From Aquatica leii (taxonomy: Eukaryota > Arthropoda > Insecta > Coleoptera > Lampyridae), in contig CM069432.1 of assembly GCA_035610365.1 (NCBI GenBank), positions 109,759,529 to 109,823,528 on the forward strand: a stretch of DNA of 64,000 bases, given 5' to 3'. Positions within the stretch are counted from its first letter, which is position 1; every line of letters starts with the position of its first letter. The translations under genes and the position numbers were made by a program. Below are positions 35,512 to 46,774 of the stretch, piece by piece. The notes below the pieces were generated by a model. The model made no database searches, had not been told where the DNA came from, and was given only the letters and a program-made list of their open reading frames with translations.

Positions 35512-36912
35512 ATGGATGCAAAACTATTTGAATTTCTTGAATCGATAAAAAATGGTCAAGAATCGATGAATAGAAAAATGGAAAAAAATTCTCAAAAAAT
35601 TCTAGAAAAATAGAAGAAAATGCTAGAAGTTTAAAAGAAGAAATACGAGCGAGCATGGAAAATCAAACAAAGACTATTGAGTGAAAACGTGATTCTGCCT
35701 GCAAGGACGGAAAGTGTGGTGATGGCACGCCTGGATAGAAATCTCCGGGAAGGCTACATACGCGCGATTGAACCAATGGAGGGCGGCTTAGTTGAAAAGG
35801 GACTACTTGTTGGCAGAACTTTAATACGAGTAAAGAAGACGATGCCAGTAAGGATCTTAAACATCAACTCAGATCCTGTAACGCTGAAAAAGAAAACCGT
35901 GGTAGACCAATGCACGCCAGTATCACAAATTGTGAGATGCGTAAAGTCGAACGAAGATACGTCGCCGAGGAAGTGTCCACAAATCTATTGGACATTCTTA
36001 CCACCAAATGCCAAAACCTCAGCCAAGACCAGCTGGCTAAAGTTAAAGTGTTGATCCAAGAGTACCAAGATGTGTTTGCGCTAGAAAGTGGCTCCAAAGG
36101 AAGAACTAACGTGGTAAAGCATAAAATTAATACCGGAGACGCTCGACCGATACGACAAAATCCACGCAGCCTACCTTTGGTAAAAGAGAAGAAGCCGAAC
36201 AAATAATTACGGATATAGAGAGAGAAGGCGTGATTGAACCTTCAAGTAGCTCATGGGCATCCTTAGTAGTACTCGTAAAGAAGAAGGATGGATCAACGAG
36301 GTTTTGCGTAGACTATAGACAGCTAAACGACGTGATCAAAAAGGACAGCTACATTTTACCCAGAATTGACGATACGCTAGACACCCTGTCAGGATCCCAG
36401 TGGTTTTCTACGTTAGATTTAAAGAGTGGATACTGGCAGGTAGAATTAGAACCCAAGGATCGTGAAAAAACAGCTTTTACGATCGGAACTGGTTTGTGGC
36501 AGTTCACTGTACTGCCCTTCGGCCTGTGTGACGCTCCTGCAACGTTCGAACGTTTGATGGAGACCATCTTGCGCGAATTGTCTTGGAAGACGTGCTTGGT
36601 TTACCTGGACGACTTGATCGTGGTTGGAAGGTCGTTTGAAGATCACTTGAACAACTTGAAAGAAGTATTCTAGCGATTACGTGGGGCTAACCTTAAACTA
36701 AACCCAAAGAAGTGCCACGTATTTAAGAAGGAAGTACAATATCTTGGCCACGTCGTATCTAGAGATGGAGTAGGGGCTGACCCAGACAAAATCCGAGCAG
36801 TGCAAGCATGGCCAAGACCAATCGACAAACATCAGGTCCAAAATTTCTTTGGGTTGTGCACTTATTATAGGAAATTTGTCCCCGGATTTGCCAATATTGC
36901 CAAACCATTGCA
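35512..36912 (+). pseudogene. gag start and RT of element B
   Basis: It begins with the Gag coiled-coil start (MDAKLFEFLESIKNG at 35512), a stop, then the deletion junction into the protease-RT linker (LPARTESVVMARLD). The frame is lost near 36180 where one A is missing relative to copy 1, and regained at 36230. The RT fingers and palm are then clear: FCVDYRQLND, LDLKSGYWQ (first Asp), FGLCDAPATFERLM, and YLDD near 36604. TAG at 36671-36673 and TGA near 36914 interrupt the connection to RNase H. No protease active site remains. Confidence 0.85.
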
Positions 36913-38586
36913 TTGACAAAATTAACTAAAGAAAAAGCAGAATTTAGATGGAATGAAGACTGCGAAAATTTTTTTAATCAACTAAAACAAGCCTTAGTCA
37001 CTTCGCCGATTTTGAGTTATCCAAGAGAAGATGGAAAGTTTGTTTTGGATACCGACGCAAGCAATCTGGCCATAGGCGCGGTCCTTTTGCAGGTTCAAGA
37101 TGGACAAGAAAAAGTTATCGTGTATTTTAGCAAGGTTTTATCCAGGCCAGAAAGGAATTATTGCGTGCCTAGGAGAGAGCTGTTAGCAGTCGTTAAGTCC
37201 ATCGAACATTTCTACAAGTATTTGTATGGACAAAAATTTTTACTGAGAACAGACCACGCCGCTTTAAAATGGCTTCTGCAGTTCCTTAACCCAGAAGGAC
37301 AAGTGGCAAAATGGATTGAGAGACTGCAAGAGTATGACTATGACACAAAACACCGTGCCGGAAGCAGTCATCGAAACGCTGATGCCTTGTCCAGAAGACC
37401 ATGTCCGGCGGACTGCAGCCATTTTTCGCAACTGGAAGAAAAAGTCAAATGCCTCCGGAGAACTGCTATGGTTGATGATGAGTGGGAACCTGAGCAGTTA
37501 CGTCGCGAACAAGAAGACGATCTTGAAATAAGACTACTCCTCAACTGGAAAGAAAGCGGCCGACGACCAACCTGGGAAGAAGTGAGTGCTTTGGGCAGAA
37601 ATATCAAAGCGTACTGGGCGCAGTGGAACTCCTTGATAGTAGAAGACGATGATCTTAAACGATCCCTAGAAAGTGTCGAGGGTACGGGAAACAGACTACA
37701 GTTGGTAGTGCCAAAGAGCCGGGTGGCAGAAGTGTTGAAGCATCTCCACGATGGGACATCAGGAGGACACTTTGGCATTAAGAAAACATTGGGTAAAGTA
37801 CGAGAACGATTTTACTCGATGAACTGCAAAGAGGAAGTCATGAAATGGTGCCGTAATTGCAGGGTCTGCTCATCAGGAAATGGTCCAGCGAGAAAGCGCA
37901 AAGCACCCATGAAGCAATACAACGTAGGAAGTCCTTTAAAAAGAGTAGCGATTGACATTGCAGGGCCGTTCCCAGAATCCGATTCGGGAAATAAATACAT
38001 CCTGGTGGCGACGGATTATTTCACGAAATGGACGGATGCTTACGCCATACCCAATCAGGAAGCAGCTACAGTCGCAGACGTATTGGTAAAAAAATTTTTC
38101 TGCCGGTTTGGTGTTCCGTTGGAATTACACTCCTATCAAGGCCGCAATTTTGAGTCTGGGCTGTTTCAAGAAGTTTGCCGACTGTTGGGAATTAAGAAAA
38201 CTAGAACAACGCCTCTCCATCCTGAATCTGATGGCATGGTTGAACGGATGAATCGAACAATGAGCAAGTACTTAGCCAAGGTAGTGTCCAAACACCAAAG
38301 AGACTGGGATCAGTACTTGCACCTTTTCTTAATGGCATACCGATCATCCGTTCACGAAAGCACAGGCCAAACACCATCTTGTGTTATGCTCGGTCGTAAA
38401 ATACGATTACCATGCGATCTCCAATTTGGACGAAAACCGGAAGAAGAAGTTGCTGGAGAAGATTACGTCAGCAAGCTGCCCAAGAAGCTAGACGAAGTAC
38501 ATGAAAAGGTCCGTAAAAACACACAAATTGCCAGCGACAGGATGAAAACAAGATATGACGTCAAGGCGCAAAATGGTGGGTTTTAA
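36913..38586 (+). pseudogene. RNase H and integrase of element B
   Basis: An open 557-codon frame. RNase H: DTDAS with Asp48, Glu89, Asp114 and NADALS Asp157. Integrase: zinc finger His279, His286 and a CX2C pair in C313-C319, then the catalytic core with Asp348 (IDIAGPF) and Glu444 (MVERMNR). The second catalytic Asp is replaced by Tyr408 (HSYQGRNF instead of the expected SDQG type), so the integrase should be dead. The frame ends at TAA 38584-38586, just before the GDLVWLY C-terminal module, which continues in the same frame in the next entry. Confidence 0.9.
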
Positions 38587-38595
38587 CTTGGCGAT

Positions 38596-39561
38596 TTGGT
38601 CTGGTTGTATAATCCTCAAAGGAGACGTGGTTTGTCGTCGAAGCTACAAAGGCAATGGGAGAGCCCCTATGAAGACGTGCAGCGTATTAACGACGTCATA
38701 TATCGCATCCGAAAACCGCTCAGAAGCAAGCCAAAAGTGGTCCACGTCGATCGCCTAGCCCCGTTTACTGGCGATAACCACAATACGCAAGTTCAGGTCC
38801 GAACCAGAGTAATAAGTAGCAGAACTAGGAATCCAATCGAAGAAATGGAGTTCGAGAAGTTTATGAACTTATACGGAGGAAAAGCTAGGTTCGGAGTTAC
38901 CACCGAGGAACAACAAGACCTGTTCCAGATACAAAAAGATTACGCCATCGCACATTGCGTGAGCAAGGATCTTGACATGTTCAGAGGGGTTGCAGTCGTG
39001 TTTAAAAAGAAGTTTGGGCAGCTAGATCAATTACGAAGACAGCAACCGGCAGTCGGAAAAGTTTTTGGACTACGTGGTGACGGACGCTTAGTTTTCTATC
39101 TGGTCACCAAGAAATACTCACGTGTCAACCCGTTATACAAAGATCTGTGGCGAACATTATGGAGTCTCAAGAGAGAAATGGAGTTTCATCATGTTAAGAA
39201 ATTGGCAGTACCCAAGCTTGGTTATGGCTTAGATCAACTGAATTGGAGGACAGTTCGAAACATGTTGGGGGTCGTCTTCCGAGGAACAGGCATTCAAGTA
39301 GTGGTTTGTAATTACCAACCAAGGAGAATATTGGATCAGAAAAATTCCATTGACTGTAACTTTTATGGTCAAGAAGGTTGCCGAAATGCAGGAAACTGCC
39401 GCTATCGCCACGATCCTTTTTACGGGTGTCGCATCCAGACCCCTGTTCTGGGACAGAACAGTCCTAAGAAGGGGACAGTGAAACGTTCGAGAAGTTATTT
39501 TCAAATTCAAGAGCCTTCTAGAAGCTGTTATCCATCTTCTAGAAAATATACCGAAAAATAG
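38596..39561 (+). CDS. integrase C-terminus fused to TARG1-like macrodomain and CCCH finger
   Basis: A 321-codon continuation of the integrase frame. Residues 1-57 are the integrase C-terminal module (VWLYNPQRR to HVDRLAPF). Residues about 108-240 read as a macrodomain of the OARD1/TARG1 type: AIAHCVSKDLDM, GVAVVFKKKFG, FYLVTKK and VPKLGYGLDQLNW. In TARG1 the nucleophilic Lys sits in the VTK motif and the catalytic Asp in the GCGLD motif; here Lys172/173 and Asp213 occupy these places, so removal of ADP-ribose from protein is the predicted activity (inference). Residues 254-272 form a CX7CX5CX3H zinc finger, expected to bind RNA. The last ~27 residues read into the 3' LTR. Only the stop at 38584 separates it from the integrase. 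It has no stop of its own in the macrodomain, suggesting it was under selection until recently. Confidence 0.8.
   Translation: MVWLYNPQRRRGLSSKLQRQWESPYEDVQRINDVIYRIRKPLRSKPKVVHVDRLAPFTGDNHNTQVQVRTRVISSRTRNPIEEMEFEKFMNLYGGKARFGVTTEEQQDLFQIQKDYAIAHCVSKDLDMFRGVAVVFKKKFGQLDQLRRQQPAVGKVFGLRGDGRLVFYLVTKKYSRVNPLYKDLWRTLWSLKREMEFHHVKKLAVPKLGYGLDQLNWRTVRNMLGVVFRGTGIQVVVCNYQPRRILDQKNSIDCNFYGQEGCRNAGNCRYRHDPFYGCRIQTPVLGQNSPKKGTVKRSRSYFQIQEPSRSCYPSSRKYTEK
39466..39478 (+). promoter_or_regulatory. polypurine tract of element B
   Basis: AAGAAGGGGACAG immediately precedes the 3' LTR start TGAAACG; it overlaps the coding frame. Confidence 0.6.
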
Positions 39562-39935
39562 GGAACACTCGAAAAGGATTTCCAAATGTGTATATATACC
39601 GACGAAACAAATCGTAGGTCAGTTATTGCAGTAATGCGAATACAGCAGTGTTAAGAAGATTATTCAAGTTGAAATAAATAAGTCGTTAGCGCGTGTGAGA
39701 TAAACCTACAGTGAATAATCGCGTACGTGATTTTAGTGTAAACAATTGTGTAAAGCTATCCGCGAACTTTATTTTATCTTCTTGTAAGTGATATAAATTA
39801 TAGTGTAAGTGTTTTTATTAAATATTAATAGATATAATTAGTTCCGTTAATTTAAAAGTGTACATATTTCTAGCATAAGTAAAACATATTTTTAGTCGTT
39901 TAAATAAATTAGTTTTAATAATAAAATTCGTAACA
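39479..39935 (+). repeat. 3' LTR of element B
   Basis: 457 bp, TGAAACG...CGTAACA, followed by the CTAT target duplication. Diverged from the 5' LTR at scattered positions. Confidence 0.92.
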
Positions 39936-39939
39936 CTAT

Positions 39940-42590
39940 TATTTAATATTACATATTAAAACAAAATTATTAAATTTCCACCAAATAGGTATGTGTAGAT
40001 GGTTAAAAATACAAGGCAAGTCGTTTTTTTAGGTTTTAATAATAGTTGACAAAACCTAAAGAATTGAATTTTCTGTTTACTAATTTTTTGATTTTTTTTC
40101 ACAATTATACTGATTGCTAACTATATTTACAGTTAGTAGTTTTTATAAGACAGGTAAATCAGTGTTTAATTAACATCAAACCGTATATAAAGTAACCATA
40201 ACTTGCAATTTTTAGATAAATTTTTAACAGTTGAAATAAAGAATCAAAAATTGTTACAACTACTCCCAAAAAGTATCAAGTAATAATCTGGAAACTTATG
40301 TTGGACCCGTTTAGTATGCAATCGCAAAAGCATAACATTTAAGTTGAAAATTGTTGAATATATTGATAACATTTATTCAGAAAGTTGAAGCTATGAATTT
40401 TTTTAAATATATATTAAATTGAAGTAGCTTCTAGAGGCAGTTCTTGCTGCATCGCTGCCCCCATGAACCCGCGGTTATTAGTAGAGTTTAGTTTATAGTA
40501 GTTTGACCTAAAAAACAAATATTACAAAGAATAATATGCAGTACAAAAATTTACAATTTCAGAACAATAAAAACACAAACATTTTAGTTAAAAAAAAATA
40601 ATTGAAATTGAATAAATTTAAAACTGCATATTGAACTTAAATATATTAAATTGTCATTCTTGTTTTGATGTTTACGTCTAACTGTTTTTTTATAACCATT
40701 GTCAAAGTTATGATATACTTTAAAAAATTGTCTTATAGACACACAGCTTTAAACTCAGGAACTGTAGAACGGTTAGAAACACTTGCTAACCTGCTTAGCC
40801 AACAAAGCTACGTTTATCAAGAATACTTTCTTGAAATTTTTTTTGTAAAGTCTACACTAACTTAAAAAAAAAACATAAACACTAATAAAATTATGCAAAT
40901 CTATCTAAGATATATTTCATGAATCACTCTTTGCATATCAAACATTTTAAGAACATATAGTATTGAACAAAATACTTTTTCATAATCTATGCAAATGTTC
41001 AGCTCTTTAGATTGTAGATTCTTATACTTTGGTGTTAAGTATATACAAACAAAGAAATATCACTATTTATTCAATGATACAATTAGAAGTAAAAGCAATT
41101 AAACGTTTGTAACCCGTTATTAAAAATATGTTAACAAAGAAGATTGCAAGTCGACGAAATTTTAGTTTAATTAGAAAACTGCATGCTAAAATAGTGTAAT
41201 TCAAAATTATTTTAATAATAGTGTCATGTGTGATATAAAAAACAAATAAATGTAAAAAATAAACTAATTTAATTACAAGTTGAACCCGTAAAACAATCTA
41301 AATAAAAAAAACACAATAAATTTAACGCTGCACAAAATAATATAAATGTGCAATATCTGTTATCCTATTAACTTACTAAATCATTTTAAAAACAAGTTAA
41401 AGTGGTATAACTAAAATATTCGAAATAACTTAATGAATTATTCATTTGACAACGTAAGTTAGTAAATTATTAGTATCTAATAATATGTAGTAGCATTTAA
41501 TTTTTAGAATTATTTACCTAATATAGGCAATTATTACCTGTATCAATTAAAAAAATACTGCAAATGAAGCGTGCCTATTAGCTCTTTATATAATAAGTAT
41601 AACAATCGAATGTTTTTTAAATAGAACAAATTAATGTTTCATTTGGTATAGGTTGTGTTTTTTAACTATTATTTTTGCTTTGCATGTAAATAACGTAGTT
41701 AATACCAGATTTTCTTTAGTTAGCAGATAAACCAATGAATCATAATGTAATCACGTACTTGTCACAATTCCATAAATGGTAAAACAATAGAAAATTGCTT
41801 ATTCAGTAATCATTTTGATTTTGTGCAATAAAATAAATTTTTAGATTACTATTTCATGATTGTTAGGTCATTAGTTTACTTACCGGCACTAAGAGAAATC
41901 TTCAGTATCTCACGAGTATTACACAGCGTACTTGACAGTACTTTACTCTGCAACGACGAATTTACATCTGCTGGTAACAAACTTATGAGTTCTTTTAACT
42001 TCTAGGCCACAGGTAACGGAGTTTGTCGGATAACCTGTTGTTCCACCTTTGCGAGGACAACCTTAACATTTTTTTCATTTAACAATTATTCATTGCAATA
42101 TTACATTTCTTTAGAATAAAAAATAATCTTAACGCAATTAGCATACTTATGACGATCTAATTAATAAATACATATAATTGAACGTAACAATAAGAAAGAA
42201 ATGAAAAATAAATCTGCAGATGGGTTTGATTAAAATGATCTCATGATTCTAAGGTTAATGGAAATGCATATTTTAATATATGCCGTACTGATTCAGTATT
42301 AATAGCTTGTTAAATATATTCATTTCACATTTTCCTTTTATAGAAAGAACATAGGTGCTTTTATTACATTATGTTTTAGCACTATTTTAGGTTACATCAA
42401 CTTGAATTAATTAGATTGATTTTAATTAAGTGAAGTTCTATTATAAGGAATAAGTCACATTTTTATCCTAATATTGAATTTATTATTAAAGTTTTAGCTA
42501 CATTATATTTAATATTTATCAATTCTCATTAACACAACTAAAACAAGAAACCTAAACAAATATTAGGAACCTAAATAAGCATTTGGTTCT
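39940..42590. other. AT-rich DNA, no transposon recognised
   Basis: No convincing coding frame; the 66-codon frame at 40665-40865 is unsupported. A short GC-rich patch at 40430-40480 has no identity. The exon candidate at 41884-42001 is listed separately. Confidence 0.55.
41884..42001 (-). other. possible internal exon, minus strand
   Basis: Reading the minus strand, an acceptor CCTAG ends at 42002 and a consensus donor GTAAGT starts at 41883. Between them 118 bases are open, with protein-like content (LISLLPADVNSSLQ and REILKISLSA). This block is richer in GC than its surroundings. The translation is not recognised; if the exon lies upstream of 2520-2607 on the same gene it could also be 5' untranslated. 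Chance or an old repeat are alternatives. Confidence 0.3.
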
Positions 42591-42754
42591 TGTAATGTAT
42601 AGATAATAATATGTAGCATGTAGCGCAGCGCGGGTGTGCGCAGTTGAATGGTTGTACTTAAAATGTAAGCACTATGAAAACGTATGTACTTAATTACGTA
42701 ATTAATAAAGGCTTATAAAATAAATATAAATGACTAGTTCAACAGTACATTACA
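42591..42754 (+). repeat. 5' LTR of element C
   Basis: 164 bp. It has a TATA-like CTTATAAAATAAATATAA near 42715 and is followed directly by GTGGCGACGAGGATTAA, the usual primer-binding context of this kind of insect Gypsy element. It carries about 36 bases absent from the 3' LTR. Confidence 0.88.
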
Positions 42755-42772
42755 GTGGCGACGAGGATTAAT
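42755..42772 (+). promoter_or_regulatory. primer binding site of element C
   Basis: GTGGCGACGAGGATTAAT starts right after the LTR. Confidence 0.6.
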
Positions 42773-42834
42773 TAAATAAAAATAAATAATATCACATTAT
42801 ATTAAAATTAATAACCGTCACGCGAGTGTTAAAA

Positions 42835-44129
42835 ATGGCCGATCAAGCGGTGCAAAATGTTGGATATCTGCGTGAGTTTGATCTGATTGGACAGTGTTCA
42901 AACGGAGAATTGAAAATTATTTTCTTGCAAATAATGTTAGTGAGGTTAAGCGTAAAGCCGCTATATTATTAAATGTGTTAAGTGAAGATGCATATAAATT
43001 GATGAATGATTTGTGTTCGCCGGATGAACCCGAGAAAAAACAATATGCAGATTTAATTCAATTACTTTCGAATCACTTTAAACCTAGTTTAGCCGTTTTC
43101 GCAGCGCGATACAAATTTTATAACGCTCGCAAATTATCAAATGAAACTGTTAGGAAATGGTCCGCTCGATTACGAAATTTAGCGTCATCGTGTAATTTTG
43201 AAGTGGCAGAATTAAAATTGGTGCTGCGTGATATGTTTGTTATTGGGTACGATAAAGGAAATGTGCAAGATAGGTTAATGGAAGGAAAAAAGACTGCTAC
43301 AATTGAAGAAATAGTGGAGATAGCAATGGCAAAATCCGCTTCAAAGGTGACATCTATGCAGAACAATCAAGACATTCACGTTAAGCAAGAACCGGAAATG
43401 TATTTTTTACGTTTTAAAAGGAAAAATAAGGAAGAGGTGCATGGTGGATCGCCGTCACGTGGTTCAAGTTCGAAAAATCAGCCAGGCCCCGCCTCTCCCA
43501 GGCAAAATCCGGTTGCAGTACCGAAATGTGTAGTATGTAGACGAAGAAATCATTCGGCAGACAGTTGTTACTGTCGTATATGTAATGTAAAAGGTCATTT
43601 AGCGCCAATGTGCGCGTCAAAGAAGAAAAATGCAGGTCATCGTCATTATCAAAACAATAATCAAAAGTTTTTAGAATCTGAAGATTACTCATTATTTAAT
43701 TTACAAAGTAAATTTAATTTCATTAACTTGGATGTTATTACTGAAAATATACATTTTACATTTGATTTGGATATAGGTTCAACCTTCAGTGTTATCTCTG
43801 ATACTTTGTATAAACAAAATTTTATGGATAAATGTTTATTTTCAACCGATAAAGTATTTAATTTATATAATGGGCAACAAATTTCTCCAGTGGGATATAT
43901 TAATTGTAAAATGTGTTTTCAGGATAAAATGGAATGTTTAGATATTTATGTAATCAATGAAGCTTCTGGACCCCCACTTTTAGGACGTGATTTTTTCAAA
44001 CTATTTAATTTAACGATATCAAATTTAAATAATATTGAATTACCGAAGGATTTGCAGTTTCTGTTAGGTAGGTACAGTTTTTTTTTAATCCGGGTTAGGA
44101 GCATTTGCAAAACAAAAATTTACTATTAA
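42835..44129 (+). pseudogene. Gag-protease polyprotein of element C
   Basis: The ATG at 42835 opens about 20 codons (MADQAVQN...) and the reading then needs a -1 shift near 42890 to enter the long frame 42894-44129. That frame has a capsid-like region (FKRRIENYFLANNV onward), two CX2CX4HX4C zinc knuckles (CVVCRRRNHSADSC, CRICNVKGHLAPMC) and, near the C-terminus, a retroviral-type protease with PLLGRDFF. The protease active site reads DIGS where DTGS or DSGS is expected, so it is likely inactive. Frame loss at 44129 precedes RT. Confidence 0.85.
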
Positions 44130-46754
44130 ATTTAAATCAGGTTCTGTTCACCTAAATTTTTTAAAGCTCGATCTTTACCGTTTGGCTTAAGGAATAAAGT
44201 GGAACCAGAATTAAATAGATTTCAAAAGATTGGGGTAATTGAGCCAGTGGATTACAGTCCTTGGGGAACGCCAATAGTTCCGGTTTTAAAGCGCGACGGG
44301 TCGGTACGAATTTGCGGGGATTTTAAAATTACAATCAATCCGTTAATAGAAATCGATAAGTATCCATTACCGCGCACAGAAGAGCTTTTGGTAAAATTAC
44401 AGGGTGGTATTCATTTTATAAAACTAGATCTTTCGTCGGCGTACCAGCAAGTATTGCTAGATGATAATTCTAAAGTGTTAACCACCATATCCACTCATAA
44501 AGGGTTGTTTCAATATAAGCGGGTTTCTTTTGGAATAGCAAGTATTCCAGCTAAATTTCAATGTATTATGGAAGCATTATTAGACAGAATTAATGGTGTG
44601 GTCGTGTTTCTGGATGACATAGTTATTACAGGTACAAATAGGGTTAAACATATTAAACACCTAGAAGAAGTTTTTAAGAGATTAAACGCGGCTGGGTTAA
44701 AGGTAAATTTAACTTAATGCAACTTTTAAATCTAAAATATCGTATTTGGGCGTAATTATTAATAAGGGCGGTGTGCGTCCTAATAAAGATAAACTGTTAG
44801 CCATTAGAAATGCGCCAAAACCTAAAGATGTTACACAATTAAAATCTTTTCTGGGACTCATTAATTTTTATGGTAAATTTGTACCTAAGTTATCAAAAAT
44901 ATTATATCCGCTGTATAATCTTTTAAAATCAGATGTATCATGGCAATGGTCTTCAGATATCGATCATGGTTTTGACGAAATAAAAAGAAAGTTGATTTTG
45001 CCGGAAATATTAGTACACTTTGATCCCAGTTTACCAATTAGACTGTTTCCGGACGCATCAATGTACGGGATCGGGGCGGTTATAACGCACATTTTACATG
45101 ATGGCTCCAAAAAACCTATCGGTTACGCATCCCGCACGCTAACGATAGCAGAGCAAAAATATAGCCAAATTGAAAAAAGGGACTCTCAATTACTTTTGGG
45201 TTGTGTAATTTTAATCAATATTTGCAAGGTATTAAATTCACGTTACTTACCGATCACAAACCACTGGTGACCATTTTCCACCCTAATAAAAGAATTCCTC
45301 AGTACGCGGCAAATAGATTGAGAAGATGTGCTTTAATTTGGTCTAATTATAATTATCAAATTAAGTTCATAAAGTCAGAGAAAAACCGCGCGGATTGTTT
45401 ATCTCGTTTACCAATTAGGTACTCACCGACTGATTGGGAATTGGTAGATATTAATTTTATAAATTATTTTTCACAAAATGCAGATTTTTCTTTACAATTT
45501 AGACAAGTTGAAGAGGAAACAAAAAAAGATGAAATATTATCTCAAGTTATAAAGTTTGTTCAAACCAAATAGCCAATTCAAGTCGATAGGAATTTAAAAA
45601 GGTTTTACAAAATTAAAGACGAACTTAGTGTAGAATCTAATTGTTTGGAATAACCGACTTGTAATTACACAAGCATTACAACATAAAATTTTAACAGATT
45701 TGCATAGTTCTCATTTAGGGATTATTAAAATGAAAATTTTAGCGAGATCATATTTTTATTGGCCCGGTTTAGATAATGACATTGTAAAAATTTGTAGAAG
45801 TTGTGAAAATTGTACGCTAAATAATAAGTCACCCGAAAAGGCTGTATTACATCCTTGGAATTTTTTATCTAAGGTCTGGGATAGACTGCATTTAGATTTT
45901 ATGGGTTTATATTTAAACAAACAATTTTTAATATTAGTCGATGCTTATTAGAAATGGATTGAAGTAGTCCCGGTAAACTCAATTACTTCAAAAGTGACGA
46001 TTGATATTTTGCGTACAGCTTTTGCAAGATTCGGGTTGCCTAAGTATATTGTAACTGATAACGCAATCACTTTTTGTTCCCTAGAATTTCAAAATTTACT
46101 AAAACTTAATAATATTACACATATTACTTCCCCTTCCCTCCCTCGAACGGTGCAGCAAAAAATGCCGTTAAAACAATTAAAAACGCACTAAAAAATGCTT
46201 TAGGGAAAAGGAAAACTTCAGATATAAATTTAGCACTTAATAATTTTTTATTTGATTATAGAAATTCAGTGCACTGTACCACTAAAGAAACTCCGGAAAA
46301 TTTAATGTTCGGACGTAGTTTAAGTACACGTTTTGATCTGTTATTGCCAGATAATAATTGTAAAAATGATTTAATTAAGAAGGTCGTAACAGAGCAAAAC
46401 ACACAAAATAAATATCATCGGGGTAGAAGACTTCCAAAATTTTCTTTGGGAGATAAGGTTATTGTAAAAGATTATCGAGTAATTAATAAACCTAGCTGGA
46501 TTAAAACCATAGTTTCTAAAAAAATTGGTAATGTTATCTATATTGTTTATGTTCCGGAATTAAATGTTAAATGGAAGCGTCACATTAACCAAATTAAAAT
46601 TTATCACTGCAACGAATCAGTAGTGGTAGAGAAGAGTGAGGACACTGCATTACCAACTTTTTTAAAAGATGTTGATGAGGTGGATCAGGAATCAGGAAAC
46701 GTATTACGCCCTAAACGTAATGTAAAACCTATAGATAGATTAGGTTATAATTAA
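44130..46754 (+). pseudogene. pol of element C (RT, RNase H, integrase), broken
   Basis: Fragments in order: RT 44199-44717 (KLDLSSAYQQ, FLDD box), RT thumb 44746-45180, RNase H 45040-45420 (FPDASMYGIGAV; LLTDHKPLV; NRADCLSRLP), integrase zinc finger about 45690-45830, catalytic core 45885-46200 with LDFMG (first Asp) and VTDNAITF (second Asp), and C-terminus 46269-46754 (LGDKVIVKD; WKRHINQIK). At least five frame changes and several stops. No single catalytic module is intact in frame. Confidence 0.88.
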
Positions 46755-46763
46755 TTTTTTTTT

Positions 46764-46774
46764 ATAGGAGAAGG
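46764..46774 (+). promoter_or_regulatory. polypurine tract of element C
   Basis: A T-run then TAGGAGAAGG ends at the 3' LTR start. Confidence 0.6.

Larger units (their letters stand above)
30900..37225 (+). repeat. tandem segmental duplication, copy 2
   Basis: The second copy of 23389-30894, without the hAT insert. It runs uninterrupted into the rest of the Gypsy element, so this copy has the original right-hand context while copy 1 has the original left-hand context, as expected for a true tandem duplication. Collapsed haplotypes placed end to end by an assembler would give a similar picture and are not excluded. Confidence 0.9.
34770..39935 (+). mobile_element. Ty3/Gypsy element with macrodomain and CCCH finger (element B)
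   Basis: Complete insertion of 5166 bp: LTRs 34770-35226 and 39479-39935 (457 bp each), flanked by CTAT (34766-34769 and 39936-39939). The internal region has lost most of gag and protease but keeps RT, RNase H, integrase and an unusual 3' coding part with a macrodomain and a CCCH zinc finger. The LTRs differ from each other more (roughly 4% by eye) than the two tandem copies do (about 1%), so insertion preceded duplication. Several stops, a frameshift and an integrase catalytic change make this copy inactive; full-length relatives may exist elsewhere in the genome. Confidence 0.93.

Noticed and set aside
40665..40865. 66-codon plus frame
   Set aside because: No recognisable motif, no splice or promoter context, AT-rich chance frame.
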